Shown here: positions 40,982 through 49,920 of the stretch, piece by piece | How positions within the stretch are numbered: position 1 is the stretch's first letter | How the letters are laid out: every line of letters begins with the position of its first letter | Assembly (NCBI GenBank): GCA_016234485.1 | Contig: JACRBL010000029.1 | Coordinates: 124,001 to 188,000 of the forward strand | Source: Chloroflexota bacterium | GTDB lineage: Bacteria > Chloroflexota > Anaerolineae > Anaerolineales > Villigracilaceae | Direction of reading: 5' to 3' | DNA length: 64,000 bases | Notes under the pieces: model-generated | Seen by the model: the letters and a program-made list of their open reading frames with translations, nothing else | Databases searched by the model: none | What the model was told of the DNA's origin: nothing | Program-made: the position numbers and the translations under genes

Positions 40982-42256
40982 CTACATGTCCGTTAGATTT
41001 TCCAAAAATTCCTGGTTGTTGCGCGCCTTGGAGAGACGTGTGATGATGGCTTCGGTCGCCACGGCCGCGTCCATGCCCGCGCCCTGCGGCGGGGGAGAGG
41101 TCATCTGGATGTACATGCGGCGCATCAGCCAGACGCGTTGCAGGATGTCGGGGCCGAGGAGCAGGTCTTCTCGGCGCGTGGACGAGCGTTCGATATCCAC
41201 GGCGGGGAAGATGCGGCGTTCCTGGAGTTTGCGCGAGAGCAACAATTCCATGTTGCCCGTACCTTTGAACTCTTCATACACCACGTCATCGAGACGGGAA
41301 CCCGTGTCCACAAGGCAGGTGGCGATGATGGTGAGCGAGCCGCCTTCTTCGATGTTTCTCGCGGCGCCGAAGAATTTCTTGGGCGGGTAGAGCGCCGAAG
41401 GGTCCATACCGCCCGAAAGCGTGCGGCCCGAGGGGTTAACCACAAGGTTGTAGGCGCGCGCCAGGCGGGTGATCGAGTCCATTAAAATTACCACGTGGCG
41501 TCCCAGTTCCACCAATCTCTTAGCGCGGTCTAAGGCGATCTCGGCGGTGCGGACGTGGGAGGTGACGGGTTCGTCGAAGGTGGAGGCGATCACTTCCGCG
41601 TCCACGGAGCGATCCATGTCGGTCACTTCTTCGGGACGTTCGCCGATCAGGGCGACCATCAAATGAACGTCGGGATATTTGGTTGAAATCGAATTGGCAA
41701 TTTGCTTCAAAATGGTTGTTTTACCCGCCTTGGGAGGAGAGACGATCAATCCACGTTGGCCGCGTCCGATGGGAGTAATCAGGTTGATGAGGCGTGGGGC
41801 GAGCGCATCGTGTTCCAGTTCCAGGTCGAAGCGTTTTTCGGGGAAGATGGGCGTCAGGCTCTCGAAATTCGGTCGGCGACGGGCCTCTTCGGGATCCACG
41901 CCATTGACGGTCTCCACTTTCAGCAAGCCGTAGTGACGTTCCGATTCGCGCGGGGCGCGCACGTGTCCGATCACCAGGTCGCCTCCGCGCAGGTCATACC
42001 TTCTTAATTGGGCCTGCGATACGTACACGTCCGATTCGCTGATGCGATAATTCTCGGAGCGCAGGAAGCCGATGCCCTCGTTCATGATCTCGAGGATGCC
42101 GCCGCGCACTTCGATGCCTTCCTTCTCGGCCTCGGCCTGACGGATGCGGACGATTAATGCTTCTTTTTTTAATCGGTTGGCGTTGGTGATTTCCAGTTTC
42201 TTGGCGAGTCCCCGCAGTTTTGATAGTGGTTCGTTTTCGAGCGCTAGTATGTCCAT
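40982..42256 (-). CDS. rho: transcription termination factor Rho
   Basis: Rho_N helical start (LSKLRGLAKKLEITNANRLKK), an RNA-binding cold-shock-like domain (GILEIMNEGIGFLRSENY, VYVSQAQLRRYDLRGGD), then the RecA-like motor with Walker A SPPKAGKTT near residue 184, LIGERPEEVTDM and VILMDSITRLARAYN. 424 residues, normal for the family. Hexameric RNA helicase that ends transcription. No acidic insertion. Confidence 0.98.
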   Translation of the reverse strand: MDILALENEPLSKLRGLAKKLEITNANRLKKEALIVRIRQAEAEKEGIEVRGGILEIMNEGIGFLRSENYRISESDVYVSQAQLRRYDLRGGDLVIGHVRAPRESERHYGLLKVETVNGVDPEEARRRPNFESLTPIFPEKRFDLELEHDALAPRLINLITPIGRGQRGLIVSPPKAGKTTILKQIANSISTKYPDVHLMVALIGERPEEVTDMDRSVDAEVIASTFDEPVTSHVRTAEIALDRAKRLVELGRHVVILMDSITRLARAYNLVVNPSGRTLSGGMDPSALYPPKKFFGAARNIEEGGSLTIIATCLVDTGSRLDDVVYEEFKGTGNMELLLSRKLQERRIFPAVDIERSSTRREDLLLGPDILQRVWLMRRMYIQMTSPPPQGAGMDAAVATEAIITRLSKARNNQEFLENLTDM

Positions 42257-42573
42257 GATACCTTCCAGAGTGGTTTGGGAAATGGGAAGAGGCCAATGCC
42301 CCCGGGCAAGGCCGAAGATTCGATCAGTTTTGAGTGGTGGGGTTTACGGTCAAATTGGCAGGGATGACCCGCCGCAGGCAGGCGGAATGGCCTTGCCTTG
42401 CAATGGGTCTCAATTGTAAAGTAGTGGGGAAGTTGACGGCATTATAGCGCTCACGTTCACGCGTGGCAAGCATTTTACCAAAAGAGCCAAGAGTAAAACC
42501 TCTCGACTCTTTCGTTGACGTTACGCGGGCTACTTCCACTTGCTCTGGACAGTCGCCCTGCGTAGGGTGCAAA
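42257..42573. other. 317-bp gap between rho and a lipoprotein gene
   Basis: No gene is visible. It holds the probable rho promoter and leader and a weak 6-bp hairpin (AAGAGT/ACTCTT at 42489-42511). I see no clear -35/-10 pair. Confidence 0.5.
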
Positions 42574-42996
42574 TTATTTTGGATTCGGGTATGCCGACTC
42601 CTGCCCAGGTTCTTCCACGCCGTCTATGAATCGTTCGCCATGTAACTCGCCGTTGACGGTCACGGTATAGGAGCCGTGTCCCGATAAATTCTGGTCGGTG
42701 CCGGCGACGCTATTCCACGTGAAGGTGAGTTGATTGCCCTCGAGAACGCCCGTCCCTTCCTGAATATCGCCAGAGACCAGCCATTGCAGTTTGTATTCGT
42801 TCGGCGCGTCGCCCGCGAAGATGCTCAACGTACCGCCATATTCCTCGCCAGAGCCATCGGTGGCGTTCAAGGCAAATGAGCCGAGGATGCTTGGCACGTT
42901 ATCGGCGGGCGCGTCCGCGCCGAGAGGGGCGGGGTCGCCGCGGCAGGAAGTGAGCAGGAGGGCGAGCAGTAAAAATAAAATGCTGAGTCGTTTCAT
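42574..42996 (-). CDS. hypothetical lipoprotein (140 aa)
   Basis: Signal peptide with lipobox LLTSC at about residue 18. The rest is a small beta-rich domain (GGTLSIFAGDAPNEYKLQWL, GTGVLEGNQLTFTWNS, GSYTVTVNGELHGE) like the extracellular beta-sandwich proteins of Chloroflexota. Function unknown. Downstream of the respiratory cluster and on the same strand, so it may be its last gene. Confidence 0.75.
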   Translation of the reverse strand: MKRLSILFLLLALLLTSCRGDPAPLGADAPADNVPSILGSFALNATDGSGEEYGGTLSIFAGDAPNEYKLQWLVSGDIQEGTGVLEGNQLTFTWNSVAGTDQNLSGHGSYTVTVNGELHGERFIDGVEEPGQESAYPNPK

Positions 42997-43018
42997 ATTT
43001 TCTCCAAAGATTTTTTCT

Positions 43019-43074
43019 GTACACGGATAACGCGGATTTTACGGACTCTCACGGAATTTTTTTAGTCCGTGTAC
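43019..43074. repeat. inverted repeat after the cytochrome fusion gene
   Basis: GTACACGG (43019-43026) and CCGTGTAC (43067-43074), with ACGGACT/AGTCCGT nested inside. It may terminate the minus-strand cluster. Weak T-run. Confidence 0.45.
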
Positions 43075-43078
43075 TGCA

Positions 43079-45403
43079 TTATTTCAGCGTCATCAGGAAC
43101 GCGATCAAGTCTTGAATTTGCTCCTCGGTCAATAGGTCGCCGAAGGTTTGGATCATCTGTCCTTCGGGGAAGCCTGGCACAACGAACGCGTTCGGCTCAA
43201 GAATGGACTGGCGCAAATACTCCTCAGCGCTCATGCCAGGGATGCGCGCCCCCGCTCGGTTCGCGATGCCGTAAAACGATGGGCCGATGATGCGCTCGTC
43301 CTTCACCAGCGAGTGGCAGATGCGGCATCCCGCGTTCACGCCGGCGGTCGTCTCGTAGTAGATGCCTTCGCCTGCCTTGGGGTCGGGGATGTGCACATCG
43401 CGGAAGTTGATCGTCAGCGCCTGACGCAGGTCGAGCGTGATCGTTTCATCGAAGAGAGTCTGCGCGAAAGTTGGGTCGGCCCGATCGTACATTTTGACGA
43501 CCAGGTGATGTTCTCCCGCGGGCAGGTGAATCTGCTCAAAGATGCGAGCGCCCTGGTTGATGTGATTGTCAATGGCGGTGTACGTCTCGTCCACGAGCAG
43601 GCCGCCGTCCACTTCCACGGTGATGCGGATCGGTTGGGTCAGATCCGGCTCGACCAACGCGGGAAGCGGAACATCATGGATGGCGTACCCGCTGTGGTGC
43701 GTCATCTGCACGATCAGCGAAGCGGAGTCCGATCCATAAAATGCAACGGGCCGATCGCTCAGCCAGAGTTGGATTCCCGTGATGACCGCCATCACGACCA
43801 GCAACGGCGCTACAAACTTGATGTGACTCGCATCCAACTTGAGATTGAACGCATTCGCCTCTTCCCTGACCTTTGAGCGGACAGCCCGACCGAAGTCGAT
43901 CGGCGCCGCCCAGGCCGTGTGGACGAGGGGAATGATATCCTGCTTCAACTTGGGCAGGCGCTCGCCGCTGACGCGTTCGTTCAACCAGGTGTTGCCTTCG
44001 CGGTTGGCGCAATCCTCGGGCGGACAGCCGATGAACTGCACATCGCTCGCGCCCGCTTCGAGGGCCTGCGCGGCGAGTTTCGGGTTTGCCATCGCCACGC
44101 AGGTAAGTGGGACGATGTGAATGTTCGGGTCGTTGAACATCGCGCCCGCGCCGTGCATGGCATGGCGTTCACAGGTGAACACGACCTTGATATTTTTCTT
44201 TTCAGCAACCTGGCTGAGAGTCGTCTTCCAAAGCGGGTTCAGCGGAATGTCGCCAAACGTCAACGCGTTATCGGGACAACTGCCAATGCACACGCCGCAC
44301 GAGACGCATAGCTTTGGATCGATCTCTGCCTGAAATTTTGGACGTCCGCCGTCGGTGCGCGGGATCATTTTGATCGCAAGATAGGGACAATCGCGTTCGC
44401 ACAGCGTACAACCGTCACAGTTGGCTAAGTCCACTTTGACGGGTTTGAGTTCCTTGGCGCGCGGCATGATCCACGGCAGGGCTGTGACAATCCCGACGAT
44501 GAAAAGTAGCACGCTCCAGAAGAGCGCCTGTGGTCCGCGCAGGAAGGTGGGGAGATAAAAGAGATAGAAAAGATCAATGGGGGTTTCGGCGGGAAGTTGC
44601 GCGTCGGTGAGCGCGGGCAACATGCCGATCGGGAATAATACAGAGGCAACGAGCAGAACGAAAATGGAAATCGCCATCCAGTATTTTGGCGGCATCCATT
44701 TGGCGCGGCTCATGCGTTTAAGATGAAGCCAGAGAAAATATGCCGTCAATGCCGAGAGGCCCACGTGCAGAACGACGACCATCAGCATGAACATCCAGCC
44801 CGTCCCTGCCGCGTCGCCGACGATGTAATCTACGAGGAAGGTTTGTCCTGCCTTGAATTCGCTGAGAATTTTGAACAGGCTTTGGTTCAATAGCGCGGCG
44901 CGTTCGTCCCAGATCAACCAATAGCCGGTGATGCCGATGAACCAGACCACCACCGCCATGCCCACCCCGGTCACCCAGGCCAGCCAGCGCGGACCCCGGA
45001 AGCGGTCCTGGAAGAAGGTGCGCCAGCCGTGCAACAGAGCGAAGATCACCGTCCCGTCCGATGCGTAGCGGTGCATGGCGCGGATGATTCGGCTGATGGC
45101 GTTCGCTTCCATGTCCGCGACCGCTTGATACGAGAAGGTGAATCCGAACGGGTAGAACATGGTCAGGTAAACGCCCGTGATCAGGATGACGACCAGCAGG
45201 AAGATGGTGATCGTCCCAGTGTGGTAAAGCGGATTGAAGCGCGCGTCATGGATGAGCCAGTTGAGCGGGGCTTCGAGGCGCAGGGAAATACCTTCGAAAA
45301 AGCCGAGCAGGCGTCGGTCGCGTGACCCGAGGCGGGCGTTCCAATCCACGCTGGGGTTGCGCTCGGAGAGGGTGTCTGTGAATTTTTTGGATGATGAGGG
45401 CAT
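43079..45403 (-). CDS. cytochrome b / ferredoxin / MvhD-like / cytochrome c fusion (774 aa)
   Basis: Residues 50-310: cytochrome b N-terminal domain with heme histidines H111/H125 and H213/H227 (both pairs 14 apart, bc1-like). Residues 329-345 and 366-376: two [4Fe-4S] motifs (CDGCTLCERDCP, CVSCGVCIGSCP). Residues 406-480: an MvhD/FlpD-like iron-sulfur module with FTCERHAM, PLTCVAM and IGCPPEDCANREGNTW. Then one membrane helix, a beta-domain and a C-terminal cytochrome c (CRICH, with Met in PEGQM). The ATG at 45403 avoids the repeat-encoded upstream frame. It probably links a quinone or a cytoplasmic donor to the oxidase; no Rieske protein is seen. Confidence 0.85.
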   Translation of the reverse strand: MPSSSKKFTDTLSERNPSVDWNARLGSRDRRLLGFFEGISLRLEAPLNWLIHDARFNPLYHTGTITIFLLVVILITGVYLTMFYPFGFTFSYQAVADMEANAISRIIRAMHRYASDGTVIFALLHGWRTFFQDRFRGPRWLAWVTGVGMAVVVWFIGITGYWLIWDERAALLNQSLFKILSEFKAGQTFLVDYIVGDAAGTGWMFMLMVVVLHVGLSALTAYFLWLHLKRMSRAKWMPPKYWMAISIFVLLVASVLFPIGMLPALTDAQLPAETPIDLFYLFYLPTFLRGPQALFWSVLLFIVGIVTALPWIMPRAKELKPVKVDLANCDGCTLCERDCPYLAIKMIPRTDGGRPKFQAEIDPKLCVSCGVCIGSCPDNALTFGDIPLNPLWKTTLSQVAEKKNIKVVFTCERHAMHGAGAMFNDPNIHIVPLTCVAMANPKLAAQALEAGASDVQFIGCPPEDCANREGNTWLNERVSGERLPKLKQDIIPLVHTAWAAPIDFGRAVRSKVREEANAFNLKLDASHIKFVAPLLVVMAVITGIQLWLSDRPVAFYGSDSASLIVQMTHHSGYAIHDVPLPALVEPDLTQPIRITVEVDGGLLVDETYTAIDNHINQGARIFEQIHLPAGEHHLVVKMYDRADPTFAQTLFDETITLDLRQALTINFRDVHIPDPKAGEGIYYETTAGVNAGCRICHSLVKDERIIGPSFYGIANRAGARIPGMSAEEYLRQSILEPNAFVVPGFPEGQMIQTFGDLLTEEQIQDLIAFLMTLK

Positions 45404-45430
45404 GAATGCCTGATTGTGAAACGTGTTGTG

Positions 45431-45500
45431 CATTACGTATTGCGTATTGCGTATTGCGTATTGCGACCATGAATAGGGTACGCAATACGCAATACGAATT
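45431..45500. repeat. GTATTGCG tandem phrase and inverted copy
   Basis: GTATTGCG repeats at 45438-45466, answered by CGCAATACGCAATACG at 45481-45496. The same family as 25010-25085 and 54563-54585. It fills the gap between the fusion gene and oxidase subunit I. Confidence 0.65.
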
Positions 45501-45512
45501 ACCAATTACTAC

Positions 45513-47162
45513 TTACCAGACTCGGAAGCCGGGCGAGGTGAGCGAGATGTTCTTGATGAGTTCGAAGAGCATCGGCCCGTACATGACGACGATCAAGGCG
45601 ATGGAGCCATAAACCCACGGAGCCCAACGATCGAGCCAGGCGGGAGTGGCGGCGGGGTCTTGCATGGATTCCGCGATCGGAACTTCCACTTCCTTTTCGA
45701 CGCGTTGCTTGTTCGTGACGGTCATATACATGACAACGAGATAGATCGTGCCGCTGATGAAGAGGATCGCGCCGCCCAAACCAACCTGGAAGAGACGGCT
45801 GTTCCATTCTTCGGGAACGTAAGGGGCCAGGTTCAGCGGAACGCGGCGGGGAGCGCCGAGCAGGCCTAGCACGTGCATGGAGTTGGAGAAGATGATCATG
45901 CCAACAAACCACACCCAGGCTTGGATGGTGGCCCACTTGGGTTGCCAAAGCTTGCGGCCGGTGAGGTACGGAACCAGCCAGTAGGAAATGCCGATGAAGC
46001 TCAGGGTGACTGCCGTCGCCACGGTAAGGTGGAAGTGACCGGGGATGAAGGCGGTGTTATGCAAGACGAGGTTGACGTTATACGAAGCATTCGTCAAACC
46101 GCCGATGCCGCCAAAAAAGAACAGGATGCCCGCCAGCAACTGCGAAGCCACGGAGGGGTCGTTCCAGTTCAACTTGCCGATCCAGGCTAACGCGCCTTTT
46201 CCGCCGTTCTTGCGCGCGCCGTATTCGAGCGAGGCCACGACCGTGAAGGCCGTCATCATGGACGGGAAGAACACGCCAAAGGTCAGCATGGAGTGGAGGA
46301 ACTTCCAGATGGGGGGAATGCCCGGGTCCACATACTGATGATGGAAACCGATCGGCGTCGAGAGAACGAGGAACATCCAGAAGGAGAGGCGGGCGAGCGA
46401 ATCGCTGAACATCTTGCCGCCGCCCGCCTGCTTGGGAAGCATGGCATACCAGGAAATGTAGGCAGGCAACAGCCAGAAGTAGACCAGCGGGTGGCCGGTG
46501 AACCAGAAGTAGGTGCGGGCCAACAGCGGGTCCACGCCATCAATCAGACCGAGCGACCACGGCAATAGCATGGTGAGGATTTCCACCGCAACGCCGAGCG
46601 TGCAGATCTGCCAGAGCAGGGCGGTGACGAGCGAGGCAAACGCGATGAACGGCGTGCGCTCGTCCTTGTTTTCCTTGCGCCAGGCGGTGTAGGTCATGAA
46701 CATGCCCCAGCCTTCCACCCACGAGCCGACCACCACGAGGGTCAAGCCCACGTAGAAAGCCCAATTGGCTTTGAGGGGCGGATAGAAGGTGAAGAGCACG
46801 GTGGCCTCGTTGGCAAGGATCGGGATCGCAGCGGCAACAACGCCGACGACCATCATCCAGAAGCCGACCTTGGCGAGCAACATATTCTTGAGCGGGCGCT
46901 TCAAACCAAAGACCACGTTGAAGGTCAGGAAACCCATGATGAAAAAGGTCGTCCAGACTAGGGCGTTCAATACGCCGTGAACGGTGAGCCCCTGATAGTA
47001 CGATTTGAAGAGGGGCTTAAGGTAAACATAAAAATCCCAGCCCGCGTGTTCAAAGGCCTGCAGGGGACCAAAAAAACTGCCGAGCGCAAGCGCAAGAATG
47101 GCGACCAAAATATGCGAACCGATTAGTTTCTTTTCGGCGGTAGGTACTTGATATTGATTCAT
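45513..47162 (-). CDS. family-B (ba3-like) cytochrome c oxidase subunit I (549 aa)
   Basis: About thirteen to fourteen membrane helices with the heme-copper signature: TGHPLVYFWLLPAYISWY (His-Tyr and Cu-B ligand region), the HHQYVDPG pair and HNTAFIPGHFHLTVATAV near the C-terminal third. No K-channel Glu of A-type oxidases is seen, matching the family-B form. It reduces O2 to water and pumps protons. Part of the cluster with subunits II, IIa and two SCO-like proteins. Confidence 0.95.
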   Translation of the reverse strand: MNQYQVPTAEKKLIGSHILVAILALALGSFFGPLQAFEHAGWDFYVYLKPLFKSYYQGLTVHGVLNALVWTTFFIMGFLTFNVVFGLKRPLKNMLLAKVGFWMMVVGVVAAAIPILANEATVLFTFYPPLKANWAFYVGLTLVVVGSWVEGWGMFMTYTAWRKENKDERTPFIAFASLVTALLWQICTLGVAVEILTMLLPWSLGLIDGVDPLLARTYFWFTGHPLVYFWLLPAYISWYAMLPKQAGGGKMFSDSLARLSFWMFLVLSTPIGFHHQYVDPGIPPIWKFLHSMLTFGVFFPSMMTAFTVVASLEYGARKNGGKGALAWIGKLNWNDPSVASQLLAGILFFFGGIGGLTNASYNVNLVLHNTAFIPGHFHLTVATAVTLSFIGISYWLVPYLTGRKLWQPKWATIQAWVWFVGMIIFSNSMHVLGLLGAPRRVPLNLAPYVPEEWNSRLFQVGLGGAILFISGTIYLVVMYMTVTNKQRVEKEVEVPIAESMQDPAATPAWLDRWAPWVYGSIALIVVMYGPMLFELIKNISLTSPGFRVW

Positions 47163-47178
47163 GGTTTCTCTCCTCAGA

Positions 47179-47676
47179 TTACTTCACGATCACCGCGCCA
47201 TACATCACGCCGTGGCCGCTTCCGCAGAATTCTGTGCAGATGAAGTTGTACGTGCCAGCCTTACTGAAGGTGATGGTCAGCTTCGAGACCTGACCGGGAA
47301 GGACCATGAAGTTGGCATTGGTATCCTGGATCTTGAAGCCATGCTGAACGTCGGGAGAAGTGACGTAGAAGGTGACTTTGGATCCGACCGGGATGGTGAT
47401 CTCCTTGGGGAGATATTCCCAGTTCGGGACGGCGCGCGCCAAAATGTAGGCATCGTACACGCCCGCGGAGACTTCGCGCAAACCCGGGTTCGACCACGGG
47501 CTGTTCGGGTCGGTCGCCACCGTGCGGGGGTCAACGCGCTGTTCGGGCGCGGGGACCTGGATCCCCAATCCAAAGGCTGCTACGCTGACGGCAAGAGCGA
47601 ATACAACCAGCAGAACGAAACTAATGATCATCCAGTTTCGCTCGTAGGAGTCGACGTGGATTTTCTGCGCGCTCAT
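47179..47676 (-). CDS. cytochrome c oxidase subunit II with CuA site (165 aa)
   Basis: One N-terminal membrane helix (residues 14-38), then a cupredoxin domain with the complete CuA ligand set: H in PDVQHGFKI and C-x3-C-x3-H-x2-M in CTEFCGSGHGVM. It accepts electrons from cytochrome c. The start overlaps the stop of the 45-aa gene by 4 bases (ATGA). Confidence 0.95.
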   Translation of the reverse strand: MSAQKIHVDSYERNWMIISFVLLVVFALAVSVAAFGLGIQVPAPEQRVDPRTVATDPNSPWSNPGLREVSAGVYDAYILARAVPNWEYLPKEITIPVGSKVTFYVTSPDVQHGFKIQDTNANFMVLPGQVSKLTITFSKAGTYNFICTEFCGSGHGVMYGAVIVK

Positions 47677-47810
47677 AGTGTGCCTCCGCGCCCGACGAGG
47701 ATCATATAGATCGTCGCCCAGATTGCAATGAGTGTGATGACGAAGATGACAAGAACTACCACAGTACCGGTCGGGTGGAATTCTTCGTCGTTCCCTTTTT
47801 TGTTAGCCAT
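47673..47810 (-). CDS. oxidase subunit IIa-like small membrane protein (45 aa)
   Basis: A short polar start, then one membrane span (TGTVVVLVIFVITLIAIWAT). Position directly upstream of subunit II and the length match the small subunit IIa of ba3-type oxidases. GGAGG lies 5 bases before the ATG at 47810; a start at 47894 is rejected. Confidence 0.75.
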   Translation of the reverse strand: MANKKGNDEEFHPTGTVVVLVIFVITLIAIWATIYMILVGRGGTL

Positions 47811-47976
47811 ACAGGCCTCCTGAATAAAATGATGGATGGACTTACAAACATTCGCTTCGCGCGTGACCTCCAGCGCACTCGCGCTTCTCGGCATTCTCCT
47901 CAGCTTTGGGCCGTAACACCTCCAGTCGTGCGGGATTTGGATAATTGGCTCGCAAATGGGATATGAATCATCGCGC

Positions 47977-48576
47977 TTACCTCAGCGTATATTTAAGATC
48001 GTCCGCGAGTTCGTCGCTTGTGATTCCAAAGGGAAACACAACTTTTAGAAAACCATCGCGGTCTATTGCCATCAACGTGGCGGTATGGTCAATCAGGTAA
48101 TCTCCATTGCTGGTGGTCTGTCCGCTCACTTCGTAAAAAATTCCATACAGCGAGGCGATGCTGGCGATCTCTTCGGGCGTGTTCGTGCCGCCGATAAAAG
48201 TAGGATGAAAGTGCTTCACGTATTCGGCTAATTTTTCCGGGGTGTCGCGCCCGGGGTCCACGGAGATCATGATGACCTGCACTTCGTCGGCTTTGGCGCC
48301 CAGGTCTTTGAGAGCCTGCGTCACTACGCCGAGGGTCGCGGGACACACGTCTGGGCAGAAGGTGTAGCCAAAGTAGACGAGTACGATCTTGCCGCGAAAA
48401 TCGCTCAATTTGACGGTTTTTCCGTTCGCGACGTTGAGCGTGAAATTGGGCGCTTCCTCGGCGGATTGATAGACCGTGCCGTGGAAGGTGTGCGGGCGGA
48501 CAAAATAGAATGCCGCGCCGAGCAGGATGATGACCACCAGGGCGACAAGGACAGGGAGAAATCGGTTGTTCTTCAT
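47977..48576 (-). CDS. SCO1/SenC-type copper chaperone (199 aa)
   Basis: A membrane anchor (residues 8-25), then a thioredoxin-like fold with the copper motif YTFCPDVCP near residue 74 and the third ligand His in LIDHTATLM near 165. It loads copper into the CuA centre of subunit II. Complete ligand set, so a working chaperone is expected. Confidence 0.93.
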   Translation of the reverse strand: MKNNRFLPVLVALVVIILLGAAFYFVRPHTFHGTVYQSAEEAPNFTLNVANGKTVKLSDFRGKIVLVYFGYTFCPDVCPATLGVVTQALKDLGAKADEVQVIMISVDPGRDTPEKLAEYVKHFHPTFIGGTNTPEEIASIASLYGIFYEVSGQTTSNGDYLIDHTATLMAIDRDGFLKVVFPFGITSDELADDLKYTLR

Positions 48577-48590
48577 TTCAACTTATGCTC

Positions 48591-48703
48591 GTGTAAAAAT
48601 AAGTTCCGTGTTTCGTCAGCAGTTCGATTTGCTTGGCAAATCGTGCTGACGGCTCGCAGTTTAACTGCTCGCGAACTCTGAAATCGGGAATCTGTTTTTA
48701 CAC
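48591..48703. repeat. 113-bp nested inverted repeat between the two SCO genes
   Basis: Outer arms GTGTAAAAA (48591-48599) and TTTTTACAC (48695-48703). Inside, CGTCAGCA/TGCTGACG and CGATTTGC/GCAAATCG form a stacked hairpin (48614-48651). Part of the right half (CTCGCAGTTTAACTGCTCGC) recurs in diverged form near 52278-52300. Confidence 0.7.
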
Positions 48704-48709
48704 AACTCC

Positions 48710-49387
48710 TTACTTTGCGTAACATAGGAACAGGTGTGCGGCTTCGTAAGCCAGTTTGGCCGAACCTGTAGCGTTATGAACCTCGTCTGCCAGCACCGAA
48801 AGGTGACGGAGGATGCGGTCGGCGGTGGAGACTTCGGTGGAATAGCGATATTCGCCGCGGATGGTGCCCCATCCATCCACGAGGATGAAGGTGGGGTCGA
48901 AGGCGTAGGAGCCGTCGGCCTTCTTTTCATAGTAGGCTTTGAAGCCAACGCCGATGATTGTCTTTAACAAGGCTTCATCGTCGGTGGTCGCGAAGACCCA
49001 GGTTGCGCGGTTGGCAGATAACCCGTCAGCGTAGGATTTAAGCGTCGAGGGCGTGTCCCGCGCGGGGTCGAAAGAGACCGTGACGCGCACGAAGGGAATC
49101 TCGCCGAGGTTGGCCTCGTCCAGCCTCGCGTACACGTCCTGCATGGTCGCATCCAAATTGGCGCAGGGGGCGGGGCAGTTGGTATAGGTGAAGGTGTAAA
49201 GGACGATCTTTCCCCGCAGGTCTTCGTTGGTGACGCGTTCTCCGTTTTGGTCGGTGAGCGAAAAAGCGGGCGAGAGGCGGATGCGGGGCAGGACTTTGAT
49301 GGGTTGGATGATCTTGAATGCGAAGGCGCTTACCACAAGCAGGGCGGCAAAGCCGTAAAAGATTCGAGCCAGAAGGGAATGTTTCAT
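48710..49387 (-). CDS. SCO-like protein lacking the copper His (225 aa)
   Basis: A SCO/thioredoxin-like fold with anchor (residues 8-25) and CPAPC (near residue 71), but the segment where SCO1 has a ligand His reads FDPTFILVDG with no His. It may act as a thiol reductase for CuA cysteines rather than a metal carrier (inference). It overlaps the Rrf2 gene by 4 bases (ATGA), first after the regulator in the operon. Confidence 0.85.
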   Translation of the reverse strand: MKHSLLARIFYGFAALLVVSAFAFKIIQPIKVLPRIRLSPAFSLTDQNGERVTNEDLRGKIVLYTFTYTNCPAPCANLDATMQDVYARLDEANLGEIPFVRVTVSFDPARDTPSTLKSYADGLSANRATWVFATTDDEALLKTIIGVGFKAYYEKKADGSYAFDPTFILVDGWGTIRGEYRYSTEVSTADRILRHLSVLADEVHNATGSAKLAYEAAHLFLCYAK

Positions 49388-49833
49388 CTTGTAGAAGCAA
49401 TCGGAAGAATGGAGTGTTGGATTGTATTGGCCTCATTTACGAGGTCAGCGAAGGTGGCGCTTTCGAGTTCGGCGCGGATCACGTCGCGCAGGCGCGCCCA
49501 GCGACGGTTAACGGGACAGGTTTGGCCGAACACGCACGATTGCAGATGTTCGACACAATCGGAAAGCCAGATGGGACCTTCAAAGGCTTCCACCAACTGG
49601 AGGAGGTTGATCGCCTCGGGCGGACGGGCGAGCGTGATGCCTCCATCGCGGCCGGGTTGGGTGACGATAAAATTTTCGTTTGCGAGGGTTGCAACAATAC
49701 GCTGGAGGAAGGCTGCCGGGATGAGCATCTCTGCTTGAATCTCTGAAGTTGGCACACGCAGACCAGCGGGCCTTTTCGATAAAGAAAGCACCACTCGAAC
49801 TGCATAATCGGTTTGGCGGTTTATTCGGAGCAT
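49384..49833 (-). CDS. Rrf2-family transcriptional regulator (149 aa)
   Basis: Winged-helix start (LRINRQTDYAVRVVLSLSKRP, then IPAAFLQRIVATLANENFIVTQPGRDGGITLARPPEAINLLQLVEAFEGP) and three cysteines in the loop CVEHLQSCVFGQTC, a spacing typical of Fe-S sensing Rrf2 members (NsrR/IscR type). It heads the oxidase cluster, so it is likely a redox, O2 or NO sensor controlling it. Confidence 0.92.
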   Translation of the reverse strand: MLRINRQTDYAVRVVLSLSKRPAGLRVPTSEIQAEMLIPAAFLQRIVATLANENFIVTQPGRDGGITLARPPEAINLLQLVEAFEGPIWLSDCVEHLQSCVFGQTCPVNRRWARLRDVIRAELESATFADLVNEANTIQHSILPIASTR

Positions 49834-49904
49834 TTTGCCTCGGTTTATCTTGACTATTTTTGTAAAGGATTACTAGTATTGTAAATATTTTATATGATTA
49901 CGCA

Positions 49905-49920
49905 TGTGACAAATGTTACA
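49905..49920. promoter_or_regulatory. CRP/FNR-like palindrome TGTGACAAATGTTACA
   Basis: TGTGA-N6-TTACA resembles the CRP/FNR family consensus. It lies in the 339-bp AT-rich divergent region between the Rrf2 cluster and ctaA. A hairpin CGGAGTGCGGACT/AGTCCGCACTCCG (49999-50026) follows it. The regulator is not known. Confidence 0.45.
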
